A stretch of 6,105 nt of DNA, taken from contig CAYMCV010000133.1 of the NCBI GenBank assembly GCA_964389005.1, positions 1 through 6,105 on the forward strand, read 5' to 3'. This stretch comes from CAYMCV01 sp964389005 (GTDB taxonomy: Bacteria; Bacillota; Clostridia; Lachnospirales; Lachnospiraceae). The translations under genes and the position numbers were made by a program. How positions within the stretch are numbered: the first letter of the stretch is position 1; each line of letters begins with the position of its first letter. The notes under the pieces were generated by a model. It saw only the letters and a program-made list of their open reading frames with translations. It had not been told where the DNA came from and did no database searches. This document shows, in pieces, positions 1-4,905 of this stretch.

Positions 1-35
1 GCCGCCATCAAGGCCGCGCACCCGGGGACGATCTG
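1..35. other. GC-rich terminal segment, possible chimeric or foreign end
   Basis: About 26 of these 35 bases are G or C, against a bit under half in the rest of the window. The U32 protein matches its family closely up to the codon ending at base 36, then continues in the same frame with residues QIVPGCAALMAA. At this point the family normally has a pattern like His-x-x-Gly-x-Lys-x-Tyr-Val-Thr. No other minus frame restores that pattern. On the plus strand, the codons from base 1 almost all end in G or C (reading AAIKAAHPGTICA), which looks like coding sequence from a high-GC genome. My inference is an assembly or library junction near base 35. A genuinely divergent U32 sequence remains possible. 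Confidence 0.4.
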
Positions 36-206
36 TGCGAACCTTATTCCCTCCGTCATATCCTCCGATGAAAAATTCTTGGCCTTGGCTCTTAAGCTAA
101 AAGCCTCGCCTCCGATATATACGGCATCTGCGCCGAAAATTACGGCAATTTTTAGAACCTCTAAACTACCGGCAGGTATCAATAACTCCGGTTTACGATT
201 GTTCAT
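1..206 (-). CDS. U32-family protein (TrhP-like tRNA hydroxylation factor), N-terminal fragment
   Basis: This is the N-terminal part of a U32 'peptidase family' protein that runs off the start of the window. About 57 codons are convincing: PELLIPAGSLEVLK (residues 6-19), GADAVYIGGEAFSLRAKAKNF (25-45, the family hallmark) and SSEDMTEGIRFA. The ATG at 206 has AAGGAG (213-218) six bases upstream, and the gene overlaps the end of the methyltransferase gene by 14 nt, so translation is probably coupled. In B. subtilis the U32 genes yrrN and yrrO sit directly after yrrM (trmR). They act as TrhP1/TrhP2 in prephenate-dependent hydroxylation of tRNA U34 to ho5U. By context and family this gene probably does the same. 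Other U32 members are proteases or 23S rRNA hydroxylation factors (RlhA), so the exact role is inferred. The last ~12 codons before the window edge do not fit the family (see the GC-rich segment at 1-35). Confidence 0.85.
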   Translation of the reverse strand, partial: MNNRKPELLIPAGSLEVLKIAVIFGADAVYIGGEAFSLRAKAKNFSSEDMTEGIRFAQIVPGCAALMA

Positions 207-855
207 TTCTTTCTCCTTTTTTGACACTCAACGTTACCCCATCGCCCAACGGAAGTATGACCGTCTCAAGTGTTTCATTGTGCTTCAGTTCATACAGATA
301 ATCCCGCATTCTCGTATGAATCGTGCGATTCCTTCTCGTAATCGCATAACGAGATTCCAATACATCGCCATCTTGCAACACATTATCCGAAACCAACATG
401 CCGCCTGCCGTAAGCAATCGCAATACATCCGGAAGGAAATTCAGATACTGCCCTTTTGCAGCATCCATAAAAATGAAGTCAAATTGCGTGTCCAGTTGCG
501 GCAGTATCTCAGCCGCGTCGCCTTCGAGCAATCGTATACTCCCCTCTTTGCCGGCGCGCCGAAAATTCTCTTTCGCAATCGGTATCCGCTGCTCGTACTT
601 CTCTATGGTCATAATTTCACAATCATCCGGTGCATATTCACTCATAAAAAGTGCCGAAAACCCGGTCGCGGTTCCCACTTCAAGAATGCGGCGCGGTTGG
701 TTTGCACAAAGCAAAAAACGAAGAAGACTCTGCGTCTGTTGCCTGATAATCGGCACTCCCGTCTTCTTCGCCTCTGTCTCCAACGCATTGAGATACGAGG
801 GATTCCCCCGATCCAACGAATTGATAAAAGTCACCATTCTCTCATCTGAAATCAC
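193..855 (-). CDS. trmR: TrmR-type SAM-dependent O-methyltransferase (probable tRNA 5-hydroxyuridine methyltransferase)
   Basis: This is a 220-aa class I SAM methyltransferase of the catechol-O-methyltransferase-like family 3, full length for the family. SAM motif I is ILEVGTATGFSA (57-68), followed by the acidic IEKYE (84-88). MDAAKGQY (130-137) and SDNVLQDG (156-163) carry the expected metal ligands Asp131, Asp157 and Asn158. The N-terminal DERMVTFINSLDRGNPSYL is typical of the Firmicute YrrM/TrmR group. B. subtilis TrmR methylates ho5U34 to mo5U34 in tRNA. I chose the GTG at 855 because AAGGAG (865-870) lies nine bases upstream and the resulting N-terminus, MISDERMVTF, fits the family. An in-frame ATG at 915 would add 20 residues and overlap the previous gene by 47 nt. 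The gene follows the MltG-like gene with a 13-nt gap and overlaps the U32 gene, the same order as yrrL-yrrM-yrrN in Bacillus. The family assignment is firm. The tRNA substrate is inferred from homology and context. Confidence 0.85.
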   Translation of the reverse strand: MISDERMVTFINSLDRGNPSYLNALETEAKKTGVPIIRQQTQSLLRFLLCANQPRRILEVGTATGFSALFMSEYAPDDCEIMTIEKYEQRIPIAKENFRRAGKEGSIRLLEGDAAEILPQLDTQFDFIFMDAAKGQYLNFLPDVLRLLTAGGMLVSDNVLQDGDVLESRYAITRRNRTIHTRMRDYLYELKHNETLETVILPLGDGVTLSVKKGERNEQS

Positions 856-864
856 TGTTTCATG

Positions 865-870
865 CTCCTT
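865..870 (-). promoter_or_regulatory. Shine-Dalgarno that fixes the GTG start of trmR
   Basis: AAGGAG lies nine bases before the GTG at 855-853 and partly overlaps the TAA stop of the preceding gene (869-871). The ATG at 861-863 is out of frame and gives only Met-Lys-Gln-stop. Its TGA shares bases with the GTG start, and it sits one base from the Shine-Dalgarno, too close for efficient use. Confidence 0.7.
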
Positions 871-1303
871 ACTCAGTATCCTCTCCCGCATCGCTTTGAT
901 TGCTTGTTGATTCATCCGTCTCGCTCTCGTCTTCCTCGGAAGATTCCGCAGACATGACTTGCATCATTTCATATGGCGTCATCGCTGTACTTAACTCATA
1001 GATTCCGGGCTTAAGCTTCTTATGATATTCCGAAAACATCTCTTGGAAATAAAAGAGCTTCGCATCGCGAATGAGCCCTTTCTCCTCCAAAATCTCTCCG
1101 ATTTCTTTGGGTGTTTTACCCTCTACAATCGCAACAGACATTCCGATTCCGGGCGCATTGGAGATTGCTTCTTCCGCAAAAATTCGATAACCGAAATCAT
1201 ATGCGATAATCGCTGCTTTATAGACACCGATTACAATCACAAATGCGATTGCAATTTTGAGCAGTGTGGTGGCGACCATTGTAATTATTTTTTTTGCTTT
1301 CAT
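869..1303 (-). CDS. Short MltG/YceG-like membrane protein without the catalytic domain
   Basis: This 144-aa protein has a basic N-terminus (MKAKK) and one membrane segment at about residues 8-34, with the rest predicted outside the cell. Residues 56-118 match the LysM-like N-terminal part of MltG: VAIVEGKTPKEIGEILEEKG, then FYFQEMF, LKPGIYELSTAMTPYEMMQVM. The last ~25 residues are a low-complexity tail of Ser, Glu, Asp and Thr. Full MltG is about 330-380 aa and carries a catalytic Glu in the domain after this one. That domain is absent, and the next gene starts right after the stop with no leftover MltG-like coding. Endolytic transglycosylase activity is therefore unlikely. The protein might bind glycan or act as a partner of cell-wall enzymes (inference). 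The ATG at 1303 has GGAGG (1310-1314) six bases upstream. The position matches yrrL (mltG) in B. subtilis. I believe short versions occur in other Clostridia, so this may be a lineage trait and not a fresh truncation. Confidence 0.8.
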   Translation of the reverse strand: MKAKKIITMVATTLLKIAIAFVIVIGVYKAAIIAYDFGYRIFAEEAISNAPGIGMSVAIVEGKTPKEIGEILEEKGLIRDAKLFYFQEMFSEYHKKLKPGIYELSTAMTPYEMMQVMSAESSEEDESETDESTSNQSDAGEDTE

Positions 1304-1318
1304 GTATTTCCTCCGACA

Positions 1319-1648
1319 CTACAATTCAAATTGTATTTCTTTCACGATTTGTAAGCTTGACTCCTGCATCATGCGACATAATGCAAGTTCCGCTTCCAAA
1401 AACTCACTTACCACCGGATCTTCACAAAAATCTTCATATTCATTTTGCAACGCATCCATACGTTCAAATAACTCATTGGAACTTAAAAGTGACTGTAATT
1501 CAAACATTCTCTTTCGATACTCATCCAGACGTTCCTGCAATCCGTCTACCGCATGAACCGCTTCCTTCGCATCTTGAAAACGTTTGTAAGTCTCGGTCTG
1601 TTTCACGGCATCGATATATTGTGCCGTAACTTCCGCCATTTCTGACAT
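1319..1648 (-). CDS. YlbF/YmcA-family protein
   Basis: This 109-aa protein is almost entirely helical and charged, and has the pattern of the Com_YlbF family: YIDAVKQTETYKRFQDAKEA (11-30), then a second helix with LQERLDEYRKRMFELQ (37-52) and a C-terminal helix pair. In B. subtilis, YlbF with YmcA and YaaT forms the Y-complex, which directs RNase Y cleavage and affects competence, sporulation and biofilm. A direct role here is inferred from the family only. The two cysteines (Cys75 and Cys91) could matter, because the Bacillus complex binds Fe-S clusters, but I cannot tell whether they are equivalent. The ATG at 1648 has AGGAA seven bases upstream and starts 23 nt after the RNase J stop. The gap to the MltG-like gene is 15 nt. 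A second in-frame Met is at residue 4. Confidence 0.8.
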   Translation of the reverse strand: MSEMAEVTAQYIDAVKQTETYKRFQDAKEAVHAVDGLQERLDEYRKRMFELQSLLSSNELFERMDALQNEYEDFCEDPVVSEFLEAELALCRMMQESSLQIVKEIQFEL

Positions 1649-1671
1649 TATTGATTCCTACGCTTTCTGAA

Positions 1672-3345
1672 TTAAACTTCCATGATAATCGGCAAAATCA
1701 TCGGACGACGTTTGGTTTTTTTCCAAACATATTCGCTCAAAGAATCCTTGACAATTGTCTTGATTTTTCCCCAATCGCTAACCCCACGATTCATACAACG
1801 ATCCAGTGCTCCCGTAACCACCAGACGCGCCTCATCCAGTATTTCCTCAGATTCCTTCGCATATACGAAACCGCGTGAAACAATATCAGGTCCTGCGGCA
1901 CACACATTGGTATACGCATCCAGTGCCATAACCACAACCAAAATTCCGTCTTCCGCAAGACGTTGTCTGTCGCGTAAAACCACATTCCCGACATCACCGA
2001 CACCGAGGCCGTCAACCAGTATCGCACCGACTGTAACTTTACCGCGAACCGCCGCTCTTTTCTTACCGACTTCCAATACATCACCGCTGTTCAAAACAAA
2101 AATATTGTCCTTCGGAATTCCGATTTCTTGTGCTAATTTTGCATGCGCTTTGAGATGTTTGTATTCTCCGTGAACCGGAATTGCATACTGTGGTTGCGTC
2201 AGTGTGTACATTAGTTTAATTTCTTCTTGATACGCATGTCCGGAAACATGCACATCCTGGAAAATGACGTCCGCTCCTTTATGGAACAGTTCGTTGATAA
2301 TTTTGGTCACTGCCTTCTCATTGCCGGGTATCGGATGCGAAGAAAAAATAACCGTATCCATGCAACCAATCTTAATCTTTTTGTGGGTTCCCATTGCCAT
2401 ACGACTCAGGGCTGCCATACTTTCTCCCTGGCTTCCGGTTGTAATGATAACTGTCTGTTCATCAGGGTAATCTTTTATCGTCTCAATGTCGATGAGGGTA
2501 TTGTCCGGTATGCTCAAGCGATTCAACGCACATGCCGTATCAATGATGTTGACCATACTGCGGCCTTCTACCACAACTTTCCGCCCGAAACGGTTCGCCG
2601 AATTGATGACCTGTTGTACTCTGTCAACATTGGAGGCAAATGTCGCAATAATGATTCTTGTGCTTTTGTGCTCCGCAAAAATGGTATCAAACGTCTTACC
2701 GACGGTTCTCTCCGACTGGCTGAATCCCGGTCGTTCGGCATTTGTAGAATCACAGAGCAACGCCAACACCCCTTTTTTTCCGAGTTCGGCAAAACGCTGC
2801 AAATCAATGGCATCACCGAATACAGGCGTATAGTCCACTTTGAAATCACCGGTGTGAATAATGATTCCTGCAGGTGACGTAATTGCCAAAGCCGCCGCAT
2901 CTACAATACTATGATTCGTCTTTATAAATTCTATACTGAAATCACCGATGTTAATCACATCACCGAACTGTACCGTGTGACGTTCCACCAATTCTTCCAT
3001 CATATGTTCTTTTAACTTATTCTCAATAATTCCCATGGTCAATGTCGTCGCATATAGCGGTATATTGACGTCACGGAATACATAAGGTATCGCTCCGATA
3101 TGGTCTTCGTGACCATGTGTTATAATCATTGCCTTAACGCGGGAGATGTTCTCCTCGAGATAAGTTACGTCAGGTATTACCAAATCTATTCCCAGCATAT
3201 CGTCTGCCGGAAAACTCAATCCGCAGTCCACAACCACGATACTTTCGCCGTACTCAAACGCAGTAATGTTCAAACCAATCTGCTCTAAGCCGCCAAGCGG
3301 TATTACTTTTACCGTCTTGTCGGCACTTTGTTTCCCATGTTTCAA
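1672..3345 (-). CDS. rnj: Ribonuclease J
   Basis: This 557-aa protein is a full-length RNase J, a metallo-beta-lactamase/beta-CASP enzyme with 5'-to-3' exonuclease and endonuclease activity in mRNA decay and rRNA maturation. It opens with KVIPLGGLEQIGLN (13-26). The Zn ligands are in THGHEDHIG (76-84: His77, His79, Asp81, His82), His145 and Asp167 (HTGDFK). CDSTNAERPG (198-207), SSHPIPGNEKAV (335-346) and HVSGHA (366-371) are the expected beta-CASP and active-site motifs, and VHGE is at 391-394. The C-terminal domain contains VDGLGVGDVGNVVLRDRQRL and ends KRRPMILPIIMEV. I chose the TTG at 3345 because GGAGG (3354-3358) is eight bases upstream and the stop of the Fur gene is one base before it. 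An in-frame ATG at 3378 would add 11 residues, lacks a good Shine-Dalgarno and overlaps fur by 32 nt. Function is certain. The start is likely but not proven. Confidence 0.95.
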   Translation of the reverse strand: MKHGKQSADKTVKVIPLGGLEQIGLNITAFEYGESIVVVDCGLSFPADDMLGIDLVIPDVTYLEENISRVKAMIITHGHEDHIGAIPYVFRDVNIPLYATTLTMGIIENKLKEHMMEELVERHTVQFGDVINIGDFSIEFIKTNHSIVDAAALAITSPAGIIIHTGDFKVDYTPVFGDAIDLQRFAELGKKGVLALLCDSTNAERPGFSQSERTVGKTFDTIFAEHKSTRIIIATFASNVDRVQQVINSANRFGRKVVVEGRSMVNIIDTACALNRLSIPDNTLIDIETIKDYPDEQTVIITTGSQGESMAALSRMAMGTHKKIKIGCMDTVIFSSHPIPGNEKAVTKIINELFHKGADVIFQDVHVSGHAYQEEIKLMYTLTQPQYAIPVHGEYKHLKAHAKLAQEIGIPKDNIFVLNSGDVLEVGKKRAAVRGKVTVGAILVDGLGVGDVGNVVLRDRQRLAEDGILVVVMALDAYTNVCAAGPDIVSRGFVYAKESEEILDEARLVVTGALDRCMNRGVSDWGKIKTIVKDSLSEYVWKKTKRRPMILPIIMEV

Positions 3346-3346
3346 T

Positions 3347-3796
3347 CTATTTTCCTCCACATTCTTTACAACATCCAAAAAACTTCACTTCATGATTCCT
3401 TACACGAAAACCGGTGGTTTGAAAAATCCTGTTCTCCAGTTCATCCAACAAATCGTCCTCATACGATACCACTTTCCCGCATTCCGTGCAAATTAAATGA
3501 TGATGTCTGTGTTTGCTCAGCCCGCCGCGTGTATCGGCAATTTCATATCGTAAGACACCATCGTCCAAATTCATTTTTTCTACCAGATTCAATTCCGAAA
3601 ACAGCAGTAGTGTACGATAAACAGTAGCCAAGCCGATTTCCGGATTGTCTTCCTTGATTACATCGTAAATTTCTTCCACGGTCAGATGCCCGTCGCGGTC
3701 CTCCGCCAATACCTGCAGTATCCGTATTCGCTGCGTCGTCACCTTCAGCCCTTTTTCTTTGAGCATTCCCCGAAGTTCGTCTTCTCTGACTTCCAT
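3347..3796 (-). CDS. Fur-family metal-dependent transcriptional regulator
   Basis: This 149-aa protein has the normal Fur-family length and layout. A winged helix comes first, with VTTQRIRILQVL (19-30) and the recognition-helix motif ATVYRTL (57-63), followed by a dimerisation and metal domain. Two CxxC pairs for structural zinc are Cys103/Cys106 (ICTECGK) and Cys143/Cys146 (CKECGG), with an extra Cys142. His37, His98 and His100 align with regulatory-site ligands of B. subtilis PerR (His37, His91, His93). The position of PerR Asp104, usually Glu in Fur, is Ser111 here. Whether it senses iron, zinc, manganese or peroxide cannot be decided from the sequence. The ATG at 3796 has AGAGG seven bases upstream. 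It lies 21 nt after the DUF1292 gene and its stop is one base before the rnj TTG, so it is an internal operon gene. I saw no Fur or PerR box at the upstream promoter. Confidence 0.92.
   Translation of the reverse strand: MEVREDELRGMLKEKGLKVTTQRIRILQVLAEDRDGHLTVEEIYDVIKEDNPEIGLATVYRTLLLFSELNLVEKMNLDDGVLRYEIADTRGGLSKHRHHHLICTECGKVVSYEDDLLDELENRIFQTTGFRVRNHEVKFFGCCKECGGK
3354..3358 (-). promoter_or_regulatory. Shine-Dalgarno GGAGG that selects the TTG start of rnj
   Basis: GGAGG is formed by the last glycine codons of the Fur-family gene. Eight bases separate it from the TTG at 3345-3343, and that spacer contains the Fur TAG stop (3349-3347). This arrangement suggests translational coupling of rnj to fur. 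The ATG at 3378 has only weak purine sequence before it. Confidence 0.7.
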
Positions 3797-3817
3797 CCAC
3801 AGACCTCTTACTTCCTG

Positions 3818-4075
3818 CTACTTTTCCAAATCGATATCTTCCAAAAGATTCCGAAAAATCTCCGCAACCGCATTCAATTCCGCATCCTCGGAAACAATTG
3901 CATAAACCGCTTCCGTTGCATCCGGCTCGGAAATATCCTTCAAAATCAGTGCCTCTCCGTCATCCTCCTCGGTGTCGGAGACCAAAATATAATTCCTCCC
4001 TCCCAACGTTGTTTGTTCTAAAACATAAAAATCAACCGGCTCCTCCCGATCCGGACAAAACGTTATCTTCTCCAT
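3818..4075 (-). CDS. DUF1292 family protein (YrzB-like)
   Basis: This 85-aa, very acidic protein belongs to the DUF1292 family, which has no established biochemical function. The family pattern is visible as MEKITFCPDREEPVDFYVLE, then GGRNYILVSDTEEDDGEALILKD, and a C-terminal acidic helix (IFRNLLEDIDLEK). Position supports the call: DUF1292 (yrzB) follows ruvX (yrrK) in many Firmicutes, as here, with a 15-nt gap. Two starts are possible. The ATG at 4075 gives the usual MEKITF N-terminus but sits 11 bases from the GGAGG. A TTG at 4081 would add two residues and sits five bases from it. I prefer the ATG by family pattern. There is no signal peptide or membrane segment, so it is cytoplasmic. Confidence 0.85.
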   Translation of the reverse strand: MEKITFCPDREEPVDFYVLEQTTLGGRNYILVSDTEEDDGEALILKDISEPDATEAVYAIVSEDAELNAVAEIFRNLLEDIDLEK

Positions 4076-4086
4076 AATCAATCGCG

Positions 4087-4091
4087 CCTCC
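4087..4091 (-). promoter_or_regulatory. Shine-Dalgarno GGAGG of the DUF1292 gene, overlapping the ruvX stop
   Basis: The TAG stop of ruvX (4093-4091) shares its G with the GGAGG. Spacing is five bases to the TTG at 4081 and eleven to the ATG at 4075. The two start candidates straddle the usual optimum, so spacing alone does not decide the start. Confidence 0.6.
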
Positions 4092-4522
4092 TACTTGCCA
4101 GTGTTTACACGCTCATCTAAATAACCCTGCAAAATGCACGCTGCCGCAATTCGATCAACGTATTGTTTACGGTCTTCCCGCCGTATGCCGGCCTCACTCA
4201 TTAATTCATCAGCCTCCACAGTGGTCAGTCGCTCATCCCACAGAATAACTTCCAAACCTGTTCTTCTTTCCAACATTTCCTTGAATGCGAGGGTTTTCTC
4301 CACACGTTCTCCCTCTGTCGCATTCATATGAAGCGGATAACCCAAAACAATCAACTCCACTTCATTCTCTTCTATAATCTCTTCAATTCGTGCAAGTGTC
4401 TTTCGTAGTTTGTTCTCATGTTCGCGCCGAACAATCTCATATCCGCCTGCCGTCAACAACATCGGGTCACTGAGTGCCACGCCGACTGTTTTGGCACCAA
4501 AATCCAATCCCATGATTCGCAT
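4091..4522 (-). CDS. ruvX: RuvX/YqgF family nuclease (putative Holliday junction resolvase, pre-16S rRNA processing)
   Basis: This 143-aa protein with an RNase H-like fold is full length for the family. MRIMGLDFGAKTVGVALSDP (1-20) gives the first catalytic Asp (Asp7). LGYPLHMNATEGERVEK (60-76) is the family's second signature. WDERLTTVEA (95-104) carries Glu97, and YVDRIAAACILQGYLD (121-136) carries Asp123. The E. coli homologue YqgF takes part in maturation of the 16S rRNA 5' end. A Holliday junction resolvase role was proposed from the fold. I chose the ATG at 4522, with GGGGAG six bases upstream and 13 nt after the ireB stop. The longer in-frame ORF reaches back into ireB and adds 26 residues unlike the family. 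The ireB-ruvX-DUF1292 order is conserved in Firmicutes. Confidence 0.95.
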   Translation of the reverse strand: MRIMGLDFGAKTVGVALSDPMLLTAGGYEIVRREHENKLRKTLARIEEIIEENEVELIVLGYPLHMNATEGERVEKTLAFKEMLERRTGLEVILWDERLTTVEADELMSEAGIRREDRKQYVDRIAAACILQGYLDERVNTGK

Positions 4523-4535
4523 ATGTCTCTCCCCG

Positions 4536-4799
4536 CTAATCCAAATGATTGACTTTGATATAGGATAACAACATTTCTTCCACAAGTTCGTCGCGTTCAA
4601 CCTTCATAATACGGCTACGCGCATTGTCATAACTTGTAATGTATGTGGGATCACCGGACATAATGTAACCCACAATTTGATTAACCGGATTATATCCCTT
4701 AGTTTTCAGAGCCTGATAAACCAACTCGATTGTATCTCGTACCGACTGCTTGGATTCTGATTCCACTCCGAAGAATTGAGTATCGTCCATCATCTGCAT
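4536..4799 (-). CDS. ireB: IreB-family regulatory phosphoprotein (former DUF965/UPF0297)
   Basis: This 87-aa protein is nearly identical in pattern to IreB/YrzL. The core is VYQALKTKGYNPVNQIVGYI (27-46), then MSGDPTYITSYDNARSRIMK and VERDELVEEMLLSYI. In Enterococcus faecalis, IreB is phosphorylated by the PASTA kinase IreK near its N-terminus (Thr4 and Thr7) and negatively affects cephalosporin resistance. Here the N-terminus is MQMMDDTQFF, so Thr7 is kept and position 4 is Met. Three Met codons at residues 1, 3 and 4 are all possible starts. The ATG at 4799 follows AAGGG nine bases upstream. It is the first gene after the promoter at 4854-4882 and heads the operon. It is presumed cytoplasmic and dimeric, as in known homologues. 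Confidence 0.93.
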   Translation of the reverse strand: MQMMDDTQFFGVESESKQSVRDTIELVYQALKTKGYNPVNQIVGYIMSGDPTYITSYDNARSRIMKVERDELVEEMLLSYIKVNHLD

Positions 4800-4905
4800 A
4801 TGTTCACACCCTTTGTCCTTTACTGTGTTGACTCTCTATGTATACTTCTTTTTATTGTAACCCATATAAACCAATAATTCAAGTCCATCTCGTCACAGCC
4901 TCGCA
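4800..4905. other. 106-bp intergenic region between mtaB and ireB
   Basis: This is the only real gap in the window. It contains the promoter described separately and the ireB ribosome binding site. I found no hairpin followed by a T-run after the mtaB stop, so no intrinsic terminator is evident and mtaB transcripts may read through. A short palindrome GTATAC (4840-4845) lies about where transcription would begin. It is too short to call an operator. Confidence 0.7.
4854..4882 (-). promoter_or_regulatory. Sigma-A-type promoter for the ireB operon
   Basis: On the minus strand, the -35 is TTGAAT (4882-4877), followed by a 17-bp AT-rich spacer and the -10 TACAAT (4859-4854). Four of six -35 bases and five of six -10 bases match TTGACA/TATAAT. 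There is no TG extended -10. It begins 23 nt after the mtaB stop and would give a leader of roughly 45-50 nt before ireB. Confidence 0.65.

Noticed and set aside
79..849. A 256-codon open frame on the plus strand opposite trmR
   Set aside because: It is antisense to a gene with clear SAM and metal motifs. Its translation shows no recognisable pattern and is rich in Arg, Ile and His, as expected for an antisense shadow. It also runs across the U32 start.
869..945. Acidic Ser/Thr tail of the MltG-like protein as a kinase target linked to IreB
   Set aside because: The predicted topology places the tail outside the membrane, where a cytoplasmic kinase domain could not reach it.
2227..2877. A 216-codon plus-strand frame and several shorter ones opposite RNase J
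   Set aside because: They lie wholly inside a highly conserved rnj gene, have no Shine-Dalgarno of note and no recognisable domain.
4523..4600. A longer RuvX start at 4600
   Set aside because: It would overlap ireB by about 65 nt and add 26 residues unlike the family. The ATG at 4522 has a good ribosome binding site and the canonical start.
4854..4890. Possible Fur or PerR box at the operon promoter
   Set aside because: The sequence is AT-rich with a partial GAATTATT, but there is no convincing inverted repeat matching the GATAATGATTATCATTATC or TTATAATNATTATAA consensus.
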